The notes under the pieces were generated by a model, which worked only from the letters and a program-made list of their open reading frames with translations, searched no databases and was not told the DNA's origin. 64,000 bases of DNA, from positions 1 through 64,000 of the forward strand of contig NC_041718.1 of assembly GCF_900700375.1 (NCBI RefSeq), given 5' to 3'. Below are positions 46,301 to 57,828 of this stretch, one piece after another (positions within the stretch are counted from its first letter, which is position 1; the number at the start of each line of letters is the position of its first letter). The translations under genes were made by a program, and so were the position numbers. Source of the stretch: Denticeps clupeoides. Taxonomy: Eukaryota; Chordata; Actinopteri; Clupeiformes; Denticipitidae.

Positions 46301-49300
46301 AAAAAGAATTTGAAATTTCATTTGTTTTCGGCTCGTTTTAAGCAAAACTATGTTTGACCTTGAAAAACACACTTTCTCCTAAAACTACACTTTTCCATCA
46401 AAATTTTGCATGTCCAACACTGTGAAACACTTAAGAACATCATTTCTAGCAGTATCCTTAAAGAAAATTGGAACTTTCATTTGTTTTTAGCTTTGTTTCT
46501 GTAAAATTATGTTTGACTTTGAACAGAGTGCTTTAAAGTGATTTTCAGCGCGTGTAAGGCCAAAACATGAAAAAGTTGATTCCGGACAGCGAAATGTAAT
46601 CTTTTTAGAACGATTTCTTTCTTACAACTTAGAAACTTCATTTCCAATACAGAAAGTTGAAGATTTCAGCATGTTTCACTTGTTTTTTCAGCTTGTTTTG
46701 TGCCAAAAACCGTTGACCTTGAAAAAGTGACAATCTTTTGATAAATCACTTTCCCTTCAACATTTTCCAACATCTAACACTTTGAAAATACATTAGAACA
46801 TCACAAACTAAAAAGGGAAAATAAAAAGAATTTGAATTTCATTGTTTTCGGCTCGTTTAAGTGCAAAACTATTTTGACATTGAAAAACACACTTTCTCCT
46901 AAAACTACACTTTTCCTCAAAAATTTGCATGTCCAACACTGTGAAACACTTAAGACATCATTTCTAGCAGTATCCTTAAAGAAAAATTGAAGTTTCATTT
47001 GTTTTAGCTTTGTTTCTGTATAATTATGTTTGACCTTGAACAGAGTGCTTTAAAGTGATTTTCAAAAGCGCGTGTAAGGCCAAAACATGAAAAAGTTGAT
47101 TCCGGACAGCGAATTCTAATCTTTTTACAAACGATTTCTTTTCTTACAACTTAGAAACTTCATTTCCAATACAGAAAGTTGAAGATTTCAGCATGTCTCA
47201 CTTTGTTTTCAGCTTGTTTGGTGCAAAAAACACGTTTGACCTTGAAAAAAGTGACAATCTTTTGATAAATCACTTTCCCTTCAACATTTCAACATATAAC
47301 ACTTTGAAATACATAAGACATCCCAAACTAAAAGAGAAATAAAGAGAATTGAAAATTTCATGTGTTTTAGGCCTCTTTTGTGATAAAACTATGTTTGACC
47401 TTGAAAAAACACACTTTCTCCTAAAACTACACTTTTCCATCAAAATTTGGCATGTCCAACACTGTGAAACACTTAAGAACATCATTTCTAGCAGTATCCT
47501 TAAAGAAAATTCGAAGTTTCATTTGTTTTTAGTTTTGTTTATGTTTGACCATTGAACGGAGTGCTTTAAAGTGATTTTCAGCGCGTGTAAGGCCAAAACA
47601 TGAAAAAGTTAATTCCGGACAGCGAATTCTAATCTTTTTACAAGCGTTTCTCTTTCTTACAACTTAGAACTTCATTTTCCAATACAGAAAGTGAAGATTT
47701 CAGCATGTCTCACTTGTTTTCAGCTTGTTTTGTGCAAAAACACGTTTTGACCTTGAAAAAGTGACAATCTTTTGATAAATCACTTTTCCCTTCAACATTT
47801 TTCAACATCTAACACTTTGAAATACATAAGAACATCCAAACTAAAAGAGAAATAAAGAGAATTTGAAATTTCATGTGTTTAGGCCTTTTTGTGTAAAACT
47901 AGGTTTGACCTTGAAAAACACACTTTCCTCCTAAAACTACACTTTTCCATCAAAATTTTGCATGTCCAACACTGTGAAACACTTAAGAACATAATTCTAG
48001 CAGTATCCTTAAAGAAAATTCGACGTTTCATTTGTTTTAGCTTTGTTTATGGTTTGACTTTGAACGAGAGTGCTTTAAAGTGATTTTCAGCGCGTGTAAG
48101 GCCAAAACATGAAAAAGTTGATTCCGGACAGCGAATTCTAATCTTTTTACAACGATTTCTTTCTTACAACTTAGAAACTTCATTTCCAATACAGAAAGTT
48201 GAAGATTTCAGCATGTTTCACTTGTTTTCAGCTTGTTTTGTGCAAAAACACGTTTGACCTTGAAAAAGTGACAATCTTTTGATAAAACACTTTCCCTTCA
48301 ACATTTTCAACATCTAAACACTTTGAAATACATAAGAAATATCCACAAACTAAAAGGAGAAATAAAAAGAATTGAGAAATTTCATGTGTTTTAGGCCTCT
48401 TTTGTAGTAAAACTATGTTGACCTTGAAAAACACACTTTCTCCTAAAACTACACTTTTTCCATCAAAATTGTGCATGTCCAACACTGTGGAAACACTTAA
48501 GAACATCATTTCTAGGCAGTATCCTTAAAGAAAATTCGAAGTTCATTTGTTTTTAGCTTTGTTTATGTTTGACCTTGAACAGAGTGCTTTAAAGTGATTT
48601 TCAGGGCGTGTAAGGCCAAAACATGAAAAAGTTAATTCCGGACAGCGAATTCTAATCTTTTTACAACGTTCTCTTTCTTACAACTTAGAAACTTCTTTTC
48701 CAATACAGAAAGTTGAAGATTTCAGCATGTCTCACTTGTTTTCAGCTTGTTTTGTGCAAAAACACGTTTGACCTTGAAAAAGTGACAATCTTTTGATAAA
48801 TCACTTTCCCTTCAACATTTTCATTATCTAACACTTTGAAATACATAAGAACATCCCAAACTAAAAAGAGAAATAAAGAGAATTTGAAATTTCATGTGTT
48901 TTAGGCCTCTTTTGTGTAAAACTATGTTTGACCTTGAAAAACACACTTTCTCCTAAAACTACACTTTTCCATCAAAATTGTGCATGTCCAACACTGTGAA
49001 ACACTTAAGAACATCATTTCTAGCAGTATCCTTAAAGAAAATCCGAAGTTTCATTTGTTTTTAGTTTTGTTTATGTTTGACCATGAACGGAGTGCTTTAA
49101 AGTGATTTTCAGTGCGTGTACGGCCAAAACATGAAAACGTTAATTCCGGACAGCGAATTCTAATCTTTTTACAGCGTTCTCTTTCTTACAACTTAGAAAC
49201 TTCATTTCCAATACAGAAAGTTGAAGATTTCAGCATGTCTCACTTGTTTTCAGCTTGTTTTGTGCAAAAACACGTTTTACCTTGAAAAAGTGACAATCTT

Positions 49301-52083
49301 TTGATAAATCCCTTTTCCCTTCAACATTTTCAACATCTAACACTTTGAAATATATAAGAACATCCCAAACTAAAAGGAGAAATAAAGAGAATTTTAAATT
49401 TCATGTGTTTAGGCCTCTTTTGTGTAAAACTAGGTTTGACCTTGAAAAACACACTTTCTCCTAAAACTACACTTTTCCATCCAAATTTTGCATGTCCAAC
49501 ACTGTGAAACACTTAAGAACATCATTTCTAGCAGTATCCTTAAAGAAAATTCGACGTTTCATTTGTTTTTAGCTTTGTTTATGTTGGGCCTTGAACGGAG
49601 TGCTTTAAAGTGATTTTCAGCGCGTGTAAGGCCAAAACATGAAAAAGTTGATTCCGGACAGCGAATTCTAATCTTTTTACAACGATTCTTTCTTACAACT
49701 TAGAAACTTCATTTCCAATACAGAAGTTGAGATTTCAGCATTTTTCACTGTGTTTTCAGCTTGTTTTGTGCAAAACACGTTTGACCTGAGAAAGTGATAA
49801 TCTTTTGATAAAACACTTTCCCCTTCAACATTTTCAACATCAAACACTTTGAAATACATAAGAATATCACAAACTAAAAGGAGAAATAAAGAGAATTGAG
49901 AAATGTTCATGTGTTTTAGGCTCTTTTGTGTAAAACTATGTTTGACCTGAAAAACACACTTTCTCCTAAAACTACACTTTTTCATCAAAATTTGCATGTC
50001 CAACACTGTGAAACACTTAAGAACATCATTTCTAGCAGTATCCTTAAAGAAAATTCGCCGTTTCATTGTTTTTTTTAGCTTTGTTATGTTGACATTGAAC
50101 AGAGTGCTTTAAAGTGATTTTCAGGGCGTGTAAGGCCAAAACATGAAAAACTTAATTCCGGACAGCGAATTCTAATCTTTTTACAACGTTCTCTTTCTTA
50201 CAACTTAGAAACTTCTTTTCCAATACAGAAAGTTGAAGATTTCAGCATGTCTCACTTGTTTTCAGCTTGTTTTGTGCAAAAAACACGTTTACCTGAAAAA
50301 GTGACAATCTTTTGATAAATCCCTTTTCCCTTCAACATTTTCAACATCTAACACTTTGAAATACATAAGAAAATCCCAAACTAAAAGGAGAAATAAAGAG
50401 AATTTTAAATTTCATGTGTTTAGGCCTCTTTTGTGTAAAACTAGGTTTGACCTTGAAAAACACACTTTCTCCTAAAACTACACTTTTCCATCAAAATTTT
50501 GCATGTCCAAAACTGTGAAACACTTAGAACATCATTTCTAGCAGTATCCTTAAAGAAAATTCGACGGTTTCATTTGTTTGTTAGCTTTGTTATGTTTGAC
50601 CTTGAACGGAGTGCTTTTAAAGTGATTTTCAGCGCGTGTAAGGCCAAAACATGAAAAAGTTGATTCCGGACAGCGAATTGTAATCTTTTTACAACGTTCT
50701 CTTTCTTACAACTGAGAAACTTCATTTCCAATACAGAAAGTTGAAGATTTCAGCATGTCTCACTTGTTTTCAGCTTGTTTTGTGCAAAAACACGTTTTAC
50801 CTTGAAAAAGTGACAATCTTTTGATAAATCCGTTTTCAGTTCAACATTTCAAATCTAACACTTTTGAAATTACATAAGAACATCCCAAACTAAAAGGAGA
50901 AATAAAGAGATTTTTTAAATTTCATGTGTTTAGGCCTCTTTTGTGTAAAACTTGGTTTGACCTTGAAAAACACACTTTCTCCTAAAACTATACTTTTCCA
51001 TCCAAATTTTGCATGTCCAACACTGTGAAACACTTAAGAACATCATTTCTAGCAGTATCCTTAAAGAAAATTCGACAGTTTCATTTGTTTTTAGCTTTGT
51101 TTATGTTTGACCTTGAACGGAGTGCTTTAAAGTGATTTTCAGCGCGTGTAAGGCCAAAACATGAAAAAGTTGATTCCGGACAGCGAATTCTAATCTTTTT
51201 ACAACGATTTCTTTCTTACAACTTAGAAACTTCATTTCCAATACAGAAAGTTGAAGATTTCAGCATTTTTCACTTGTTTTCAGCTTGTTTTGTGCAAAAA
51301 CACGTTTGACCTTGAGAAAGTGATAATCTTTTGATAAAACACTTTCCCTTCAACATTTTCAACATCAAACACTTTGAAATACATAAGAATATCACAAACT
51401 AAAAGGAGAAATAAAGAGAATGAGAAATGTCATGTGTTTTAGGCCTCTTTTGTGTTTGACCTTGAAAAACACACTTTCTCCTAAAACTACACTTTTTCAT
51501 CAAAATTGTGCATGTCCAACACTGTGAAACACTTAAGAACATCATTTCTAGCAGTATCCTTAAAGAAAATTCGACGTTTCATTTGTTTTTAGCTTTGTTT
51601 ATGTTTGACCTTGAACAGAGTGCTTTAAAGTGATTTTCAGGGCGTGTAAGGCCAAAACATGAAAAACTTATTTCCGGACAGCGAATTCTAATCTTTTTAC
51701 AACGTTCTCTTTCTTACAACTTAGAAACTTCATTTCCAATACAAAAAGTTGAAGATTTCAGCATGTCTCACTTGTTTTCAGCTTGTTTTGTGCAAAAACA
51801 CGTTTGACCTTGAAAAAGTGACAATCTTTTGATAAATCCCTTTCCCTTCAACATTTTCATTATCTAACACTTTGAAATACATAAGAACATCCCAAACTAA
51901 AAAGAGAAATAAAGAGAATTTGAAATTTCATATGTTTAGGCCTCTTTTGTGTAAAACTAGGTTTGACCTTGAAAAACACACTTTCTCCTAAAACTACACT
52001 TTTCCATCAAAATTTTGCATGTCCAACACTGTGAAACACTTAAGAACATCATTTCTAGCAGTATCCTTAAAGAAAATTTGAAG

Positions 52084-52271
52084 TTTCATTTGTTTTTAGC
52101 TTTGTTTATGTTTGACCTTGAACGGAGTGCTTTAAAGTGATTTTCAGCGCGTGTAAGGCCAAAACATGAAAAAGTTGATTCCGGACAGCGAATTCTAATC
52201 TTTTACAACGATTTCTTTCTTACAACTTAGAAACTTCATTTCCAATACAGAAAGTTGAAGATTTCAGCATG
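52084..52271 (+). repeat. Subunit A of a representative 506-bp unit (188 bp)
   Basis: Begins TTTCATTTGTTTTTAGC, with GTTTGACCTTGAACGGAG. It is the most diverged and longest subunit. It alone carries the GC-richer block with CAGCGCGTGTAAGG and TTCCGGACAGCGAATTC. Confidence 0.8.
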
Positions 52272-52429
52272 TCTCACTTGTTTTCAGCTTGTTTTGTGCA
52301 AAAACACGTTTGACCTTGAGAAAGTGACAATCTTTTGATAAAACCATTTCCCTTCAACATTTTCAACATCTAACACTTTGAAATACATAAGAACATATCA
52401 AACTAAAGGAGAAATAAAAGAATGTGAAA
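52272..52429 (+). repeat. Subunit B of a representative unit (158 bp)
   Basis: Begins TCTCACTTGTTTTCAGC, with GTTTGACCTTGAGAAAGTG, CTTCAACATTTTCAAC and ACTTTGAAATACATAAGAAC. It aligns along its whole length with subunit C. Confidence 0.82.
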
Positions 52430-52589
52430 TTTCATGTGTTTTCAGCTTGTTTTGTGTAAAACTATGTTTGACCTTGAAAAACACACTTTCTCCTAAAACT
52501 ACACTTTTTCCATCAAAATTGTGCATGTCCAACACTGTGAAACACTTAAGAACATCATTTCTAGCAGTATCCTTAAAGAAAATTCGACG
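52430..52589 (+). repeat. Subunit C of a representative unit (160 bp)
   Basis: Begins TTTCATGTGTTTT, with GTTTGACCTTGAAAAACAC, CATGTCCAACACTGTG and AAACACTTAAGAACATC. In this copy the opening reads TTTTCAGCTTG like subunit B rather than TTTTAGGCCTC, suggesting exchange between subunits. Confidence 0.82.
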
Positions 52590-55034
52590 TTTCATTTGTT
52601 TTTAGCTTTGTTTATGTTTGACCTTGAACAGAGTGCTTTAAAGTGATTTTCAGGGCGTGTAAGGCCAAAACATGAAAAACTTAATTCCGGACAGCGAATT
52701 CTAATCTTTTTACAACGTTCTCTTTCTTACAACTTAGAAACTTCATTTCCAATACAGAAAGTTGAAGATTTCAGCATGTCTCACTTGTTTTCAGCTTGTT
52801 TTGTGCAAAAAACACGTTTGACCTTGAAAAAGTGACAATCTTTTGATAAATCACTTTCCCTTCAACATTTTCATATCTAACACTTTGAAATACATAAGAA
52901 CATCCCAAACTAAAAGAGAAATAAAGAGAATTTGAAATTTCATGTGTTTTAGGCCTCTTTTGTGTAAAACTATGTTTGACCTTGAAAAACACACTTTCTC
53001 CTAAAACTACACTTTTCCATCAAAATTTGCATGTCCAACACTGTGAAACACTTAAGAACATCATTTCTAGCAGTATCCTTAAAGAAAATTCGAAGTTTCA
53101 TTTGTTTTTAGCTTTGTTTATGGTTGACTTGAACGGAGTGCTTTAAAGTGATTTTCAGCGCGTGTAAGGCCAAAACATGAAAAAGTTGATTCCGGACAGC
53201 GAATTCTAATCTTTTACAACGATTTCTTTCTTACAACTTAGAAACTTCATTTCCAATACAGAAAGTTGAAGATTTCAGCATGTCTCACTTGTTTTCAGCT
53301 TGTTTTGTGCAAAAACACGTTTGACCTTGAAAAAGTGACAATCTTTGATAAAACCACTTTCCCTTCAACATTTTCAACATCTAACACTTTGAAATACATA
53401 AGAACATAGTAAACTAAAGGAGAAATAAAAAGAATTTGAAATTTCATTTGTTTTCGGCCTGTTTTAGCAAAACTATGTTTGACCTTGAAAAACACACTTT
53501 TGGCTAAAACTACACTTTTCCATCAAAATTTTGCATGTCCAACACTGTGAAACACTTAAGAACATCATTTCTAGCAGTATCCTTAAAGAAAATTCGAAGT
53601 TTCATTTGTTTTTAGCTTTGTTTATGTTTGACTTGAACGGAGTGCTTTAAAGTGATTTTCAGCGCGTGTAAGGCCAAAACATGAAAAAGTTGATTCCGGA
53701 CAGCGAATTCTAATCTTTTTACAACGATTTCTTTCTTACAACTTAGAAACTTCATTTCCAATACAGAAAGTTGAAGATTTCAGCATGTCTCACTTGTTTT
53801 CAGCTTGTTTTGTGCAAAAACACGTTTGACCTTGAGAAAGTGATAATCTTTTGATAAAACACTTTCCCTTCAACATTTTCAACATCTAACACTTTGAAAT
53901 ACATCAGAATATCACAAACTAAAGAGAAATAAAAAGAATTTGAAATTTCATTTGTTTTCGGCCTGATTTTAAGCAAATCTATGTTTGACCTTGAAAAACA
54001 CACTTTCTCCTAAAACTAAACTTTTCCATCAAAATTTTGCATGTCCAACACTGTAAAACACTTAAGAACATCATTTCTAGCAGTATCCTGAAAGCAAATT
54101 CGAAGTTTCATTTTTTTTTAGCATTGTTTATTGTTTGACCTTGAACGGAGTGCTTTAAAGTGATTTTCAGAGCGTGTAAGCCAAAACATGAAAAGTTGAT
54201 TCCGGGACAGCGAATTCTAATCTTTTTACACGATTTCTTTATTACAACTTAAGAAACTTCATTCCAATACAGAAAGTTGAAAGATTTCAGCATGTCTTCA
54301 CTCTGTTTTCAGCTTGTTTTGTGCAAAAACACGTTTGACCTTGAGAAAGTGATAATCTTTTGATAAAACACTTTCCCTTCAACATTTTCCACATCTAACA
54401 CTTTGAAATACATCAAGAATATCACCAAACTAAAAGGAGAAACAAAAGAATTTGAAATTTCATGTGTTTTAGGGCCTCTTTGTGTAAAACTATAGGTTTG
54501 ACCTTGAAAAACACACTTTCTCCTAAAACTACACATTTTCCATCAAAATTTTGCATGTCCAACACTGTGAAACACTTAAGAACATCATTTCTAGCAGTAT
54601 CCTGAAAGAAAATCGAAGTTCATTTGTTTTTGCTTTGTTTATGTTGACTTTGAACGGAGTGCTTTAAAGTGATTTTTCAGCGCGTGTAAGGCCAAAACAT
54701 GAAAAAGTTGATCTCGGACAGCGAATTCTAATCTTTTTACAACGTTTCTTTCTACAACTTAGAAACTGCATTTCCAATACAGAAAGTTGAAGATTTCGCA
54801 TGTCTCACTTGTTTTCAGCTTGTTTTGTGCAAAAACACGCTTGACCTTGTGAAAGTGATAATCTTTGATAAAACACTTTCCCTTCAACATTTTCAACATC
54901 TAACACTTTGAAATACATCAGAATATCACAAACTAAAAGGAGAAACAAAAAGAATTTGAAATTTCATTTGTTTTCGGCCTGTTTTAAGCAATCTATGTTT
55001 GACCTTGAAAAACACACTTCTCCTAAAACTACAC

Positions 55035-55134
55035 NNNNNNNNNNNNNNNNNNNNNNNNNNNNNNNNNNNNNNNNNNNNNNNNNNNNNNNNNNNNNNNNNN
55101 NNNNNNNNNNNNNNNNNNNNNNNNNNNNNNNNNN
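55035..55134. other. Assembly gap, 100 N
   Basis: A standard-length scaffold gap. The satellite reads forward before it and reverse-complemented after it. Confidence 0.99.
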
Positions 55135-57828
55135 AGTTTACTATGTTCTTATGTATTTGGAAGTGTTAGATGTTCAAAAAATAAATGGGAAAGTGTTTTA
55201 TCAAAAGAAAGTAACTTTTTCAAGGTCAAACGTGTTTTTGCCCAAAACAAGCTGAAAACACATTAGACATGCTGATTTCTTCAACTTTCTGTGTTGGAAA
55301 TGAAGTTTCTATGTTGTAAGAAAGAAATTGTTGTAAAAAGATTAGAATGCGCAGCCCGGAATCAACTTTTCATGTTTGGGCCTTACACGAGCTGAAACCA
55401 CTATAAAGCACTCCGTTTAAGGTTTCTAGAAAACAAAGCTGAAAACACATGAAACTTCAAAATTTTCTTAAGGATACTGTTAGAAATTATGTTCTTAAGT
55501 GTTTCACAGTGTTTGACCAGTAAATTTGGTGGGAAAGTGTATTTTTCAGCAAAAATTGTGTTTTTCAAGGTCAACATAGTTTTACAGAAAAAAAGCCTAA
55601 AACACATGAAATTTCAACTTTTCTTTCTTTCTCCTGTTAGTTTACTATGTTCTTATGTATTTGGAAGTGTTAGATGTTGAAAATATTGATGGGAAAGTGT
55701 TTTATCAAAAGAAAGTCACTTTTTCAAGGTCAAAGGTGTTTTTGCACAAAACAAGCTGAAAACACATGAGACATGCTGATTTCTTCAACTTTCTGTGTTG
55801 GAAATGAAGTTTCTATGTTGTAAGAAAGAAATTGTTGTAAAAAGATTAGAATGCGCAGCCCGGAATCAACTTTTTCATGTTTGGGCCTTACACGAGCTGA
55901 AAATCACTTTAAAGCACTCCTTTTAAGGTTTATAGAAACAAAGCTGAAAACACATGAAACTTCAAATTTTCTTTAGGGATACTGTTAGAAATTATGTTCT
56001 TAAGTGTGTCACAGTGTTAGACAAGACAAATTTTGGTGGGAATGTGTATTTTCAGCAAAAATTGTGTTTTTCAAGGTCAAACATAGTTTTACAGAAAAAA
56101 AGCCTAAAACACATGGAATTTCTACTTTTCTTTCTTTCTCCTGTTAGTTTACTATGTTCTTATGTATTTGGAAGTGTTAGATGTTGAAAATATTGATGGG
56201 AAAGTGTTTTATCAAAAGAAAGTCACTTTTTCAAGGTCAAACGTGTTTTTGCCCAAAACAAGCTGAAAACACATTAGACATGCTGATTTCTTCAACTTTT
56301 TTGTGTTGGAAATGAAGTTTCTATGTTGTAAGAAAGAAATTGTTGTAAAAAGATTAGAATGCGCAGCCCGGAATCAACTTTTTCATGTTTGGGCCTTACA
56401 CGAGCTGAAAATCACTTTAAAGCACTCCGTTTAAGGTTTATAGAAACAAAGCTGAAAACACATGAAACTTCAAATTTTCTTTAGGGATACTGTTAGAAAT
56501 GATGTTCTTAAGTGTTTCACAGTGTTAGACCAGTAAAATTTTGGTGGGAAAGTGTATTTTCAGCAAAAATTGTGTTTTTCAAGGTCAAACATAGTTTTAC
56601 AGAAAAAAAAGCCTAAAACACATGAAATTTCTACTTTTCTTTCTTTCTCCTGTTAGTTTACTATGTTCTTATGTATTTGGAAGTGTTAGATGTTGAAAAT
56701 ATTGATGGGAAAGTGTTTTATCAAAAGAAAGTAACTTTTTCAAGGTCAAACGTGTTTTTGCCCAAAACAAGCTGAAAACACATTAGACATGCTGATTTCT
56801 TCAACTTTCTGTGTTGGAAATGAAGTTTCTATGTTGTAAGAAAGAAATTGTTGTAAAAAGATTAGAATGCGCAGCCCGGAATCAACTTTTTCATGTTTGG
56901 GCCTTACACGAGCTGAAACCACTTTAAAGCACTCCGTTTAAGGTTTATAGAAACAAAGCTGAAAACACATGAAACTTCAAATTTTCTTTAAGGATACTGT
57001 TAGAAATGATGTTCTTAAGTGTTTCACAGTGTTAGACCAGTAAAATTTTGGTGGGAAAGTGTATTTTCAGCAAAAATTGTGTTTTTCAAGGTCAAACATA
57101 GTTTTACAGAAAAAAAGCCTAAAACACATGAAATTTCAACTTTTCTTTCTTTCTCCTGTTAGTTTACTATGTTCTTATGTATTTGGAAGTGTTAGATGTT
57201 GAAAATATTGATGGGAAAGTGTTTTATCAAAAGAAAGTCACTTTTTCAAGGTCAAACGTGTTTTTTGCACAAAACAAGCTGAAAACACATGAGACATGCT
57301 GATTTCTTCAACTTTCTGTGTTGGAAATGAAGTTTCTATGTTGTAAGAAAGAAATTGTTGTAAAAAGATTAGAATGCGCAGCCCGGAATCAACTTTTTCA
57401 TGTTTGGGCCTTACACGAGCTGAAAATCACTTTAAAGCACTCCTTTTAAGGTTTATAGAAACAAAGCTGAAAACACATGAAACTTCAAATTTTCTTTAGG
57501 GATACTGTTAGAAATTATGTTCTTAAGTGTGTCACAGTGTTAGACAAGACAAATTTTGGTGGGAATGTGTATTTTCAGCAAAAATTGTGTTTTTCAAGGT
57601 CAAACATAGTTTTACAGAAAAAAAGCCTAAAACACATGGAATTTCTACTTTTCTTTCTTTCTCCTGTTAGTTTACTATGTTCTTATGTATTTGGAAGTGT
57701 TAGATGTTGAAAATATTGATGGGAAAGTGTTTTATCAAAAGAAAGTCACTTTTTCAAGGTCAAACGTGTTTTTGCCCAAAACAAGCTGAAAACACATTAG
57801 ACATGCTGATTTCTTCAACTTTCTGTAT
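55135..57828 (-). repeat. Divergent subfamily of the 507-bp satellite, reverse orientation
   Basis: Units here share TGCGCAGCCCGGAATC, TTACACGAGCTG, TCCTGTTAGTTTACTATG and TCTATGTTGTAAG. The main family has TTCGCTGTCCGGAATC, TTACACGCGCTG, TTAGTTTGTGATATTC and TCTAAGTTGTAAG. Three successive units repeat as a block of about 1523 bp: the variant CATGGAATTTCTAC at about 56115 recurs at about 57638. Confidence 0.88.

Larger units (their letters stand above)
43374..55034 (+). repeat. AT-rich satellite with 507-bp trimeric unit, forward orientation
   Basis: About 23 tandem units of roughly 500-520 bp. Each unit has three related subunits, each opening with TTTCAYNTGTTTT and GTTTGACCTTGAA. I do not recognise the family. 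In the third subunit two forms recur: GTGTTTTAGGCCTC (most copies) and TTTGTTTTCGGC (near 44750, 45285, 46320, 46840, 53450, 53960 and 54965). Many units between 44.9 and 55.0 kb differ by single-base indels in homopolymers, which inflates apparent divergence. No genes are seen; the short open frames are chance. Confidence 0.93.
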
